Shown here piece by piece: positions 9,288 through 17,310 of a DNA stretch of 60,820 bases. The stretch comes from Prevotella sp. DNF00663. Lineage in GTDB: Bacteria; Bacteroidota; Bacteroidia; Bacteroidales; Bacteroidaceae. The translations under genes were made by a program, and so were the position numbers. Position 1 is the first letter of the stretch. Each line of letters opens with the position of its first letter. The stretch spans positions 1 through 60,820 of the forward strand of contig NZ_KQ960629.1 of NCBI RefSeq assembly GCF_001553265.1, read 5' to 3'. The notes beneath the pieces are model-generated. The model had not been told where the DNA came from. It saw nothing but the letters and a program-made list of their open reading frames with translations, and did not search any database.

Positions 9288-9648
9288 GACTGTATCATAC
9301 ATGGCCATTGCCTTCATAGCAATGGCTCTTTCCTCATGCGGAATGAAGCATCGGGCAAAGGGTTTGGTAGAAAATTACTTGGCCAATAACCTCGTAAACC
9401 AAGACATTGCAGCCCTTACGGTCTCTGATGTAGACTCTTCTTTCTACATCACACCGGCTGTCATCAAACGCATGGAAACGAATATTGCAACGCAAAAATC
9501 ATTCAAGAAAGGCGTCAAATTCAAGACTTCGCCCAATAAAAAAGTGCTCTTCGTACGGGCAAAATATGTCAATGGGACAGACACTTTGAAGCAAACGTTC
9601 TATTTCGATGACCAATTGACAACGGTTATTGCTTGCAAAAACAACTAA
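9271..9648 (+). CDS. Small lipoprotein, hypothetical
   Basis: 125 aa, with no family recognised. The start at 9271 gives a lysine-containing n-region, a hydrophobic core and a lipobox ALSSC (Cys23), so it should be exported and lipid-anchored; the alternative ATG at 9301 would lose the charged n-region. The mature part is mixed alpha/beta, with VRAKYVNGTDTLKQTFYFDD near the end, resembling short NTF2-like or DUF4878-like folds. It overlaps the end of pepD by 17 bp and is followed by a strong terminator. Confidence 0.65.
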   Translation: MQLKNKTVSYMAIAFIAMALSSCGMKHRAKGLVENYLANNLVNQDIAALTVSDVDSSFYITPAVIKRMETNIATQKSFKKGVKFKTSPNKKVLFVRAKYVNGTDTLKQTFYFDDQLTTVIACKNN

Positions 9649-9697
9649 ACAACAATCCCTCGATGAAGCGAAATGCACATCGAGGGATTGTTGTTTT
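9648..9697. terminator. Bidirectional terminator, 18-bp perfect stem
   Basis: Arms 9648-9665 and 9678-9695 are exact reverse complements (AACAACAATCCCTCGATG and its complement) around a 12-nt loop. T runs follow on the plus strand and the A-rich left arm gives T on the minus strand. It terminates both the lipoprotein gene and the convergent sigma factor gene, whose stop codon starts at its right edge. Confidence 0.85.
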
Positions 9698-10209
9698 TAT
9701 GAAGCCAGCATCCGACGCACGTACTGTCGCACCTCTTTTCGGGCTGTTCCAAGTCTGTTTTCAACGCTCTTATAGTTCATATGTAATGTTTGGGAGATTT
9801 CAGATACTTGTAATCCCTCGTATAGACTCATTCTATAGATGTGTCGGTGCTTGTCGCTCAAGCGGGCAATACCCTTCTCCAGTATCTCCCCTATTTCATT
9901 TATCGAATATACAGAGACCGGATTACTTTGGCATCCCTGCCATGCTAGATAGTGTTCGTATTCCTCTACATAGCGTAAATGACGCCAATAATCATATATC
10001 AGATTGCGGGCTACCGTGTAGACAAGACTCGGTAATGTGATAGCTGTAATCATCTTGCCTATTGACAATATCTTTAAGAAGACATTCTGAACAATGTCTT
10101 CCGATGTATCTTGACTCAATGAATGCTTGCATACAAATGCTAGTAGTTCGTCGTAGTGCTGAGTATAGTAATCAGCTATTAGGTTGTTTGTTTCTTTTAG
10201 ATTCTCCAT
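9697..10209 (-). CDS. ECF-type RNA polymerase sigma factor
   Basis: Extracytoplasmic-function sigma factor, 170 aa when started at MENLKETNNLI (10209); the longer frame from 10329 adds 40 residues not seen in such proteins. Region 2 spans about residues 20-85 (SEDIVQNVFLKIL; YTVARNLIYDYWRHLRYVEEYEHYL) and region 4 about residues 105-160 (YRMSLYEGLQVSEISQTLHMNYKSVENRLGTARKEVRQYV). No anti-sigma factor gene and no TonB-receptor gene lie next to it, which is unusual for Bacteroidetes ECF genes. It diverges from htpG. Confidence 0.9.
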   Translation of the reverse strand: MENLKETNNLIADYYTQHYDELLAFVCKHSLSQDTSEDIVQNVFLKILSIGKMITAITLPSLVYTVARNLIYDYWRHLRYVEEYEHYLAWQGCQSNPVSVYSINEIGEILEKGIARLSDKHRHIYRMSLYEGLQVSEISQTLHMNYKSVENRLGTARKEVRQYVRRMLAS

Positions 10210-10244
10210 GATTAACGCATTACATTGGAGTTGAATAGCTATTG

Positions 10245-10276
10245 CAAAGATAGTATTTTTTCTAGACGGCTCACAC
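10245..10276 (-). promoter_or_regulatory. Promoter for the ECF sigma gene
   Basis: Minus-strand TATCTTTG (10245-10252), with TGTG (10273-10276) 20 bp upstream as an imperfect minus-33 box. Confidence 0.5.
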
Positions 10277-10375
10277 AGAAAACCATTAATTCTATTTAAA
10301 TGAATCAATTTGATATATTTTTCTAACATTTAATATAATGTAGGCATACGGTATCTAACAGATAGCAAACCAATT

Positions 10376-10391
10376 TGGCACAGTCTTTGCA
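10376..10391 (+). promoter_or_regulatory. Sigma-54 promoter upstream of htpG
   Basis: TGGCAC-A-GTCT-TTGC-A matches the sigma-54 consensus TGGCACrNNNNTTGCw at every fixed position, with GG and GC separated by exactly 10 nt. It ends 35 bp before the htpG start codon. A short palindrome TATCT-AAC-AGATA lies at 10352-10364, close upstream, and could bind an activator or be chance. Confidence 0.75.
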
Positions 10392-10426
10392 TGGAATGAG
10401 TAGAAAACACTAAACTATATTGTATT

Positions 10427-12481
10427 ATGCAAAAAGGAAATATCGGGGTTACAACAGAGAATATATTCCCTGTCATCAAAAAATTTCTCTATTCTGATCA
10501 TGAAATCTTCCTTCGCGAGATGGTCAGCAACGCTGTTGATGCCACACAAAAGATTAAGACTTTGGCCGAAAAAGGAGACTTTAAAGGCGAGTTGGGCGAC
10601 CTTACCGTACAAATAAAACTAGATACTGAGAAGGGAACCTTGACTATTAGCGACCGTGGTATCGGCATGACCGAAGACGAGATAGATAAATATATCAACC
10701 AAATTGCTTTCTCCGGCGTCAACGACTTCCTCGATAAGTATAAGGATAACGCCAATGCTATCATCGGACACTTTGGACTTGGCTTCTATTCCAGCTTCAT
10801 GGTGAGCAAGCAAGTAGAAATTATTACCAAGAGCTATAAGGAAGGTTCAAAGGCTGTTAAGTGGAGTTGCGATGGCAGTCCGGCCTATACTATAGAAGAG
10901 TTAGAGAAAGTTGACAGAGGTTCCGACATCATTTTGCACATCGACGACGACTGCAAAGAGTTCTTAGAGAAGAATAAGATACAAGAACTACTGAACAAAT
11001 ACTGTCGCTTTATGCCTGTTCCAGTAGCCTTCGGAAAGAAGAGTGAATGGAAAGATGGTAAGATGGTAGACACCGAAGAAGACAATGTCATCAACAACAT
11101 TGAGCCACTTTGGACCAAAACTCCGTCTACATTGAAGGATGAAGACTATAAGAACTTCTATCGTGAACTGTATCCTATGCAGGACGAACCTTTGTTCTGG
11201 ATTCACCTGAATGTGGATTATCCTTTCAATCTGACGGGTATCTTGTACTTCCCGAAGATCAAAGCGAACATCGAATTACAGCGCAACAAGATTCAATTAT
11301 ATTGCAATCAGGTATTCGTAACCGACCAAGTAGAAGGTATCGTACCTGAATTCCTCACCTTGCTGCACGGTGTAATAGACTCTCCGGATATACCTTTGAA
11401 CGTGAGCCGCAGTTATCTCCAAAGCGATGCCAACGTCAAAAAGATTTCTACTTATATCACTAAGAAGGTAGCCGACAGACTACAAAGCATCTTCAAAGAA
11501 GACCGCAAGGCATACGAAGAGAAGTGGGACGACCTCAAAATCTTCATCCATTACGGTATGTTATCACAAGAAGATTTCTACGACAGAGCCAAAGACTTCG
11601 CCTTATTCAAGGATGTAGACAATAAATACTACACTTACGAAGACTACAAGACACTTATCAAGGACAACCAAACAGATAAAGATGGCAACTTGGTATATCT
11701 GTACACAAATAACCAAGAAGAGGAATATACCTATATCCAAGCAGCTAAGCAGAAAGACTACAACGTACTGTTGCTCGATGGACAATTGGATTCTCCGATG
11801 GTTTCCATGCTGGAACAAAAGTTTGAAAAAAGCCGTTTCACTCGTGTAGATGCCGATGTCGTTGACCGCCTCATCGTTAAAGAAGACAGCAAGAAAGTCG
11901 AACTAGAAGAGGAAAAGCGTGACAATTTGTCACAAGTATTCAAGTCGCAGATGCCTCAAATAGGCCAAGCCGACTTCCAAGTAGAGGTACAAGCACTCGG
12001 ACAAGAAAGCCAACCGGTGCTCATCACACAGAGCGAATACATGCGCCGAATGAAAGAAATGAGCAAGTTCCAAGCCGGTATGAGCTTCTATTCACAGATG
12101 CCCGACAGCTACACCATCGTACTCAACAGCGACCATGCACTCGTTAAGAGTATCTTGGAAGACTGCGAAAACAAAACTACAGAGGCCTTAAAACCCATTG
12201 TCAGCGAGCTCAAAGGCTTGCAAGCACGTCTCGCTGCCCTCCATCAGAGCCAATCTGGCAAGAAACCGGAGGAAATTACACAAGACGAGAAAGACGATGT
12301 TAAGAACACAGAGGAAAGTATTTCCAACGAAAAGAAAAAAAAGACAGAGGTCATTGCCAACTATGCAAAGGACAATTCTATCGTACATCAGTTGATAGAC
12401 CTAGCTCTTTTGCAAAATGGAATGCTTAAAGGACAGGCTCTAGATGCCTTTTTAAGACGTTCTGTGGAACTTATCAAATAA
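10427..12481 (+). CDS. htpG: Hsp90-family chaperone HtpG
   Basis: Cytosolic ATP-dependent chaperone. 684 aa, full length. The N-terminal GHKL ATPase motifs are present: EIFLREMVSNAVDA (Glu/Asn that position Mg-ATP, about residues 24-37), TISDRGIGMTEDEI (G1 box), and GHFGLGFYSSFMVSK (lid, G2). The middle domain has DSPDIPLNVSRSYLQSD with the conserved catalytic-loop Arg. A Lys/Glu-rich insertion sits near residues 600-645 before the dimerisation end. It is preceded by a sigma-54 promoter, so it may respond to an NtrC-type activator rather than to heat alone. Confidence 0.97.
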   Translation: MQKGNIGVTTENIFPVIKKFLYSDHEIFLREMVSNAVDATQKIKTLAEKGDFKGELGDLTVQIKLDTEKGTLTISDRGIGMTEDEIDKYINQIAFSGVNDFLDKYKDNANAIIGHFGLGFYSSFMVSKQVEIITKSYKEGSKAVKWSCDGSPAYTIEELEKVDRGSDIILHIDDDCKEFLEKNKIQELLNKYCRFMPVPVAFGKKSEWKDGKMVDTEEDNVINNIEPLWTKTPSTLKDEDYKNFYRELYPMQDEPLFWIHLNVDYPFNLTGILYFPKIKANIELQRNKIQLYCNQVFVTDQVEGIVPEFLTLLHGVIDSPDIPLNVSRSYLQSDANVKKISTYITKKVADRLQSIFKEDRKAYEEKWDDLKIFIHYGMLSQEDFYDRAKDFALFKDVDNKYYTYEDYKTLIKDNQTDKDGNLVYLYTNNQEEEYTYIQAAKQKDYNVLLLDGQLDSPMVSMLEQKFEKSRFTRVDADVVDRLIVKEDSKKVELEEEKRDNLSQVFKSQMPQIGQADFQVEVQALGQESQPVLITQSEYMRRMKEMSKFQAGMSFYSQMPDSYTIVLNSDHALVKSILEDCENKTTEALKPIVSELKGLQARLAALHQSQSGKKPEEITQDEKDDVKNTEESISNEKKKKTEVIANYAKDNSIVHQLIDLALLQNGMLKGQALDAFLRRSVELIK

Positions 12482-12495
12482 AAAGTAAGCGAAAA

Positions 12496-12527
12496 TTTGG
12501 TGGTACAAAATAAAGTTACTACCTTTG
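12496..12527 (+). promoter_or_regulatory. Promoter for the tRNA-Arg pair
   Basis: TTTG (12496-12499), 20-bp spacer, TACCTTTG (12520-12527), 21 bp before the first tRNA; an exact match to the Bacteroidetes consensus. Confidence 0.75.
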
Positions 12528-12547
12528 CATTCGCAAATTAAGAACGG

Positions 12548-12624
12548 GGCTCCGTAGCTCAACTGAATAGAGCATCTGACTACGGATCAGAAGGTTCCGG
12601 GTTTGAATCCCAGCGGAGTCACCA
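12548..12624 (+). tRNA. tRNA-Arg (ACG), first copy, CCA encoded
   Basis: Acceptor stem GGCTCCG / CGGAGTC (one G-T pair), D arm AGCTCAACTGAATAGAGC, anticodon stem TCTGA / TCAGA with loop CTACGGA giving anticodon ACG (reads CGN codons after A-to-I editing), T loop TTTGAAT. Discriminator A12621 is followed by an encoded CCA (12622-12624). Confidence 0.95.
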
Positions 12625-12652
12625 CTCTTCTTAATAGCAATACTTATGGATT

Positions 12653-12726
12653 GGCTTCGTAGCTCAACTGAATAGAGCATCTGACTACGGATCAGAAGGT
12701 TCCGGGTTTGAATCCCAGCGAAGTCA
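12653..12726 (+). tRNA. tRNA-Arg (ACG), second copy, CCA not encoded
   Basis: Almost identical to the tRNA 28 bp upstream. The differences are in the acceptor stem, GGCTTCG / CGAAGTC: C-to-T on one side is matched by G-to-A on the other, so pairing is kept. The discriminator A is followed by CAA, so CCA must be added by the tRNA nucleotidyltransferase. Confidence 0.95.
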
Positions 12727-12727
12727 C

Positions 12728-12760
12728 AAAAAGAGACGAGCATCAGCCCGTCTCTTTTTT
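12728..12760 (+). terminator. Terminator of the tRNA-Arg unit
   Basis: Stem AAAAAGAGACG / CGTCTCTTTTT with a 10-nt loop, ending in a T tract, directly after the second tRNA. Confidence 0.85.
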
Positions 12761-12781
12761 GTTATTATATCATCTATACCT

Positions 12782-14701
12782 TTACGCAAATCTTAATCGC
12801 AGACTATTCAACACCACACTCACACTAGAGAAAGCCATCAAAGCGCTTGCCCACATCGGAGTGATTTGGAAATCGATACCAAATAAATGGAGAATACCGG
12901 CCGCCAACGGTATACATACGATATTATAGACAAACGCCCAGAACAGATTCTGCCATATCATACGTACCGTTTTCTTGCTCAATCGAATGGCTTCCGGTAT
13001 ACGTTGCAAATCGTCAGTCATCAAAGTCACTTGCGCTACATCCATGGCTACGTCCGTACCGCGCCCCATGGCCACACTCACATCGGCCAAAGCCAATGCT
13101 TGAGTATCGTTGATGCCGTCGCCAACCATAGCCACGCGCTTTCCCTCGGCTTGTAGCTTACGCACCAAATTCTCCTTATCCTGCGGCAATACCTTACTAT
13201 AATAATGCTTAATACCAGCCTTCTCGGCCCAATAATGAGCCGCCTCTTCCTTGTCACCACTCATCATATACACCTCGACACCCATATCTTGTAATTCTTT
13301 CATCGCCTCACACGCATTAGGTTTCAGTGTCTCTCGCTCTTCCAAAGGCAGGTCGTCGGCTTTCGTGAAATCTATATTTTGATTTGGAATCGTAATGGTA
13401 CCTGTCTTATCTATCACCATAACATCCACCATTCGCATACTTTCTAGAGCTGTTGCATCCTTGATGAGCACATTTTTCTGCGCTGCTTTCCCTATACCAA
13501 CCATCAAAGCTGTCGGCGTAGCCAATCCCATAGCACACGGGCATGCTATCACCAACACAGCCACAGCCGACAAAATGGCCTGTGGAAGAGCAGCATTGCC
13601 CCCTACAGCCCACCATATTATAAAAGTTAGCAGGGCTATGGAAGCCACTACCGGAACAAAGATAAGAGCAACTTTGTCGACGATTCGCTGCACAGGAGCC
13701 TTACTTCCTTGAGCCTCTTGCACCATCTTGATGATGTGAGCCAAGGCCGTATTCTCCCCTATCTGACGTGCCCGGAAGCGCAATTTGCCCTGTTGAAGTA
13801 TCGTACCAGCCAACACTTTGCTCCCCATTTGCTTGAGAGCAGGTGTTGGTTCGCCCGTTATCATCGACTCGTCTACGTATGCTCCACCTTCCAACATGAA
13901 GCTATTAGCCCATGTCACATCGCCATCTACCGGTACTTTCTCGCCCGGATGCACCTCCAACACATCGCCCACGGTAATGGTAGAGATAGGAACTTCCTCT
14001 ATCTCCTCACCTTTTACCACATGAGCAGTCTTGGGCGCGAGTCCCATCAAAGTCCGAATACTCCCGGCCATACCATTCTTTGCCCTCTCTTCCAAGAGTC
14101 GACCAGTGAGTACAAATGTGATAATCATCACCGAGGCGTCAAAATATGTGTGCCATTCAATGTCTCGCGTGCCCCACACCGTCGCACCCCAAAAGGTGTT
14201 GAACACACTAAAAAGAAAAGCAATAGAGGTACTCAACACCACCAACGTGTCCATGTTGGCTGCCCTATGACGTATCTGTTTGAATGCCGAGACAAAAAAT
14301 CCACGACCACAATACACAAAGTTGGCCAAGGCAAGAAGCATGGCTACTTGATTGGCAGCGCTGCGATTATTGATAACTATCCACCCCATAGAGACCGACA
14401 TCACCAATAGCGAGAATATCCATGATAGTATTGTCTTACGTAACAACAATTGATATTCGCGTCGTTCAATCTCAACGACACTGCGGTCTGACTCGATAAT
14501 CATATCGTAACCAATAGCATTGATCTCACTCTTCATCTTTTCGAGCGAGATGACTTGCGGGTCGTACTCCACCAAAGCCGAACGACTGGGCAATAACACC
14601 GATGCCATACTGATGCCTTCAAGTGCATTCAACCTTCGCTCCACATTGGCCGAACAAGCCGAGCAAGCCATACCGACAACCGGAATCGTTCGTTTTTCCA
14701 T
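12782..14701 (-). CDS. Copper-type P1B ATPase lacking the nucleotide-binding domain
   Basis: P1B-type heavy-metal ATPase, inner membrane, expected to export Cu+. Order: HMA domain with CSAC (Cys13, Cys16), transmembrane helices from about residue 90, actuator TGEPT (282-286), metal-site ACPCAMG (CPC 387-389), phosphorylation motif DKTGT (431-435), SGD (481-483), GDGIND (527-532), two last helices. Only about 22 residues separate DKTGTIT from LKPNACEAM: the nucleotide-binding domain with its SEHP and GxG motifs is absent, so the protein (639 aa) is about 100 residues shorter than usual. The frame is intact. It follows the CopZ-like gene by 11 bp. Confidence 0.9.
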   Translation of the reverse strand: MEKRTIPVVGMACSACSANVERRLNALEGISMASVLLPSRSALVEYDPQVISLEKMKSEINAIGYDMIIESDRSVVEIERREYQLLLRKTILSWIFSLLVMSVSMGWIVINNRSAANQVAMLLALANFVYCGRGFFVSAFKQIRHRAANMDTLVVLSTSIAFLFSVFNTFWGATVWGTRDIEWHTYFDASVMIITFVLTGRLLEERAKNGMAGSIRTLMGLAPKTAHVVKGEEIEEVPISTITVGDVLEVHPGEKVPVDGDVTWANSFMLEGGAYVDESMITGEPTPALKQMGSKVLAGTILQQGKLRFRARQIGENTALAHIIKMVQEAQGSKAPVQRIVDKVALIFVPVVASIALLTFIIWWAVGGNAALPQAILSAVAVLVIACPCAMGLATPTALMVGIGKAAQKNVLIKDATALESMRMVDVMVIDKTGTITIPNQNIDFTKADDLPLEERETLKPNACEAMKELQDMGVEVYMMSGDKEEAAHYWAEKAGIKHYYSKVLPQDKENLVRKLQAEGKRVAMVGDGINDTQALALADVSVAMGRGTDVAMDVAQVTLMTDDLQRIPEAIRLSKKTVRMIWQNLFWAFVYNIVCIPLAAGILHLFGIDFQITPMWASALMAFSSVSVVLNSLRLRFA

Positions 14702-14712
14702 ACTCGGTTCTC

Positions 14713-14919
14713 CTATCCTACAAACTCATAGCCGGCATTATCGACAGCCGCCTTGATATTATCAATTGCCACCAGAGCCTCATCAAAATCAACCATCAAA
14801 CTCTTTGCTTCCAAATTAACCTCAGCACTAGCTACTCCGATAATTGCCTTTACTGCATTCTCTACATTAGCTTTACAATGTACACACTTCATACCATTCA
14901 CTTGAAACATCTTATTCAT
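14713..14919 (-). CDS. CopZ-like copper chaperone (HMA domain)
   Basis: 68-aa single HMA-domain protein. The metal site GMKCVHC has Cys12 and Cys15; the rest fits the ferredoxin-like fold (VENAVKAIIGVASAEVNLEAKSLMVDF, then a C-terminal AVDNAGYEFVG). It should carry Cu+ in the cytosol to the ATPase encoded 11 bp downstream. The genes are evidently one transcript, facing a regulator gene that carries its own HMA domain. Confidence 0.92.
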   Translation of the reverse strand: MNKMFQVNGMKCVHCKANVENAVKAIIGVASAEVNLEAKSLMVDFDEALVAIDNIKAAVDNAGYEFVG

Positions 14920-15011
14920 AACTTCCTCGATTTATTATTAAACAATGTTTTAGACAGAAAAGCGTAAGAAGCAAGAATGTAATTCTTCTCATCTATATTC
15001 TTCTGTTGCTA

Positions 15012-15019
15012 CAAAGATA
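15012..15019 (-). promoter_or_regulatory. Minus-7 box for the copper chaperone-ATPase operon
   Basis: Minus-strand TATCTTTG. No TTTG-like minus-33 box is visible 19-21 bp upstream, which is what one expects of a promoter that depends on an activator such as the divergent AraC-type protein. Inference. Confidence 0.5.
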
Positions 15020-15142
15020 CTAGATATATCCCCCATTTATGTTACGTTATTATGGATATAGTTTATAATATTCTGCCAACAAAGATTATATAGACTCTCA
15101 AACTTGCCTATTTGTCAATTCGTCTACTTCATAACTACGAAA

Positions 15143-15225
15143 CTGCAACGGCTCAGCAATTTTGCTGAAGTGGCTTGGCAGGAATACTGAAAAGCCTAGG
15201 CAGCAATGCTGCCAAGCCCTTGCAG
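15143..15225. repeat. 83-bp cloverleaf-like intergenic repeat, copy B
   Basis: Exactly 83 bp, ends CTGCAACGGCT and AGCCCTTGCAG (10 of 11 pair). Hairpin 1 is TCAGCAA/TTGCTGA (element positions 11-26); hairpin 3 is a perfect GGCAGC-AAT-GCTGCC (57-71); hairpin 2 keeps CAG/CTG at 37-47. It lies in the 411-bp spacer between the copper operon and its divergent regulator. The flanks carry AACTTGCC/TTGTCAATTCG on the left and AAGTTTGTGAGTTTATTAG words on the right. Confidence 0.85.
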
Positions 15226-15292
15226 CCATTTGAGCATTTAAGTTTGTGAGTTTATTAGTTATTAAACTGGAAGAATAACCATCCACTTTGAT

Positions 15293-15323
15293 TTGCCTAT
15301 TTCCGCAAGTCTATGTATCTTTG
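15293..15323 (+). promoter_or_regulatory. Promoter for the HMA-AraC regulator
   Basis: TTTG (15293-15296), 19-bp spacer, TATCTTTG (15316-15323). Only 7 bp separate the minus-7 box from the ATG at 15331, so the transcript may be nearly leaderless; this also rules out the upstream in-frame ATG at 15313. Confidence 0.7.
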
Positions 15324-15330
15324 TGACAAG

Positions 15331-15897
15331 ATGGAGACAATATTATATATTAAAAATATGGTTTGCGATCGCTGCGAGATGGCAGTATCGCAAACTCTTC
15401 AAAACCTTTCCCTGCACCCTTTAAGTGTGGAATTAGGCGAAGTACACATTAGCAATACATTAACTGATGAGCAGAAAGCAACACTCCGCAATCGATTGGA
15501 AGCCTTAGGTTTTGAATTACTCGATGACAGACGCCAGCAGACTATCGAACAAATTAAGTCAGCTATTATAAAATTGGTTCATTATACCGATAGCAACAGA
15601 AATATGAACTTGAGCGACTATCTGGCTCACCAACTGCATAGCGACTACAGTTTGTTAAGTAAATTGTTCAGTGAAGTGACCGGACTGACCATCGAGCGCT
15701 ACTACATCATGCAGCGTATTGAACGTGTAAAAGAGTTGATAAAATACGACCAACAATCTCTTACAGAGATAGCCAACCTGTTGGACTATTCCAGTGTGGC
15801 CTATCTAAGCAGTCAATTTAAAAGCGTAACCGGTATGACACCAACCCAATTCAAAGCATTGAAAAAGAATACAAGGAAAGGATTGGATAAAATATAA
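15331..15897 (+). CDS. HMA-domain AraC-family regulator (likely copper sensor)
   Basis: 188 aa. N-terminal HMA-like metal-binding domain with MVCDRC (Cys12 and Cys15) and ferredoxin-like pattern up to about residue 70, fused to a C-terminal AraC/XylS DNA-binding domain (about residues 80-182: LSKLFSEVTGLTIERYYIMQRIERVKELI...SLTEIANLLDYSSVAYLSSQFKSVTGMTPTQFK). The start at 15331 is fixed by the promoter. Divergent from the chaperone-ATPase operon, it probably senses Cu+ through its own HMA domain and activates that operon. The architecture is seen; copper specificity is inferred from the neighbours. Confidence 0.88.
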   Translation: METILYIKNMVCDRCEMAVSQTLQNLSLHPLSVELGEVHISNTLTDEQKATLRNRLEALGFELLDDRRQQTIEQIKSAIIKLVHYTDSNRNMNLSDYLAHQLHSDYSLLSKLFSEVTGLTIERYYIMQRIERVKELIKYDQQSLTEIANLLDYSSVAYLSSQFKSVTGMTPTQFKALKKNTRKGLDKI

Positions 15898-15955
15898 GGA
15901 GCAAAGCATCCTACTTAATCCCTCTCCCAAAGAAAGAGATAATATGAATGAGAAA

Positions 15956-17296
15956 TCATCTCTTAGGAAAAAACTCACGATAAGTATAAATCATGACGGG
16001 CACAGTAATCAAGAATGAACAAGCATCACTCCATGCCTGACACATCTCTACACCTTTCAAACCAAAAAAGAAAGGAAGCATTAGAATAAGCGGGACAAAG
16101 AACAAGCCCTGTCGAGCAGCGGCCAATATATTAGCACGAAGCGGTTTCCGGCATGTTTGAGTAAGCATATTGCTCGTCACTATCACCGCCAATAAAGGTA
16201 ATGTGACCAATTGCCAATTGAGTGCCACAGTACCTATTGCAATCACATCAGGTTCGTTACGGAACACAGCTATCACATCATTACTAAACAAAAAACAAAT
16301 AATAGAAAAGACCAAAAGGAACATCGTGCCCACTTTCACCGTAAATCTGTAGGCACTCCACAACCGCTTGTAGAGCTTAGCACCATAGCAGAAACCACAA
16401 AGAGGTTGGAATCCCTGTCCCAAACCTATGACAGCCGACATCACAAGCATCGTTATTCGACTGACGATACTCATGGCTGCAATGGCTGCATCGCCATATC
16501 TACCTGCCACAACATTCAATGAAATCGTAGCAACACAACCTAATCCCTGTCTAGACAACGAGGGAGAGCCTCCATAGAATATCTCTTTCAAAGCCGTACG
16601 AGAGGGAGAGAAGTTTCTCAAACGAATACTGATATTCTGCGAACGATGGGTCATATGGAGAAGAATACAAAAACTTACAGTCTGTCCTATAACCGTAGCG
16701 ACCGCAGCTCCGGCCACTCCCATATCGAAGACAAATATAAATAGAGGATCGAGCAACACATTGATAAGAGCACCGGTGACGATACCATACATGGCTAGAC
16801 GTGCATTTCCCTGCAATCGCATTTGATTATTGAGCGTCAACGACGACGTTAGCAGAGGGGCACCAAGTAAGATAATACCCATATAGCGTTCGGAATAAGG
16901 CAGAATAGTAGGCGTGCTACCAAGCCATATACAGAACTGCGTGAGCAACAACTCACCTATCACAAGGAATACAAGACCGAAAAATAGCGATAAAAAGAAC
17001 CCGGTGCTGGCCATTCGCTCGGCATTCTCTATACGCTTAGCCCCTAACTCTCTAGAAATATAATTGCCCGAACCATGCCCAAAGAAGAAGCCAAAAGCCT
17101 GAATAAAAAACATGACAGAGAACACAATGCCTACCGCTGCTGTGCTTTGTGTATCGATTTGTCCCACAAAAAACGTATCGGCAATATTGTAAAGACTGGT
17201 AACCAGCATACTTACAATTGTAGGAAGAGCCATCGTTATTATCACACGATGGATGGGAGCCTCGGTCAAATATGTATAATTATCTTGAATCATCAT
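15956..17296 (-). CDS. MATE-family efflux transporter
   Basis: 446-aa inner-membrane transporter with about 12 predicted helices in two homologous halves. The family opening is seen in PTIVSMLVTSLYNIADTFFVGQIDTQSTAAVG (about residues 25-55) and its internal repeat in SIVSRITMLVMSAVIGLGQGFQPLCGF (about 275-300). Such proteins export drugs or cationic metabolites using Na+ or H+; the substrate is unknown. The 5' side holds a structured leader of about 160 nt with a terminator-like hairpin just before the gene, so conditional read-through is possible. Confidence 0.92.
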   Translation of the reverse strand: MMIQDNYTYLTEAPIHRVIITMALPTIVSMLVTSLYNIADTFFVGQIDTQSTAAVGIVFSVMFFIQAFGFFFGHGSGNYISRELGAKRIENAERMASTGFFLSLFFGLVFLVIGELLLTQFCIWLGSTPTILPYSERYMGIILLGAPLLTSSLTLNNQMRLQGNARLAMYGIVTGALINVLLDPLFIFVFDMGVAGAAVATVIGQTVSFCILLHMTHRSQNISIRLRNFSPSRTALKEIFYGGSPSLSRQGLGCVATISLNVVAGRYGDAAIAAMSIVSRITMLVMSAVIGLGQGFQPLCGFCYGAKLYKRLWSAYRFTVKVGTMFLLVFSIICFLFSNDVIAVFRNEPDVIAIGTVALNWQLVTLPLLAVIVTSNMLTQTCRKPLRANILAAARQGLFFVPLILMLPFFFGLKGVEMCQAWSDACSFLITVPVMIYTYREFFPKR

Positions 17297-17310
17297 TGTT
17301 TATCTGCATA

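Noticed and set aside
12519..12743. 74-aa minus-strand open frame with two identical 20-residue repeats
   Set aside because: It is the antisense of the two tRNA-Arg genes; the repeat comes from tRNA duplication.
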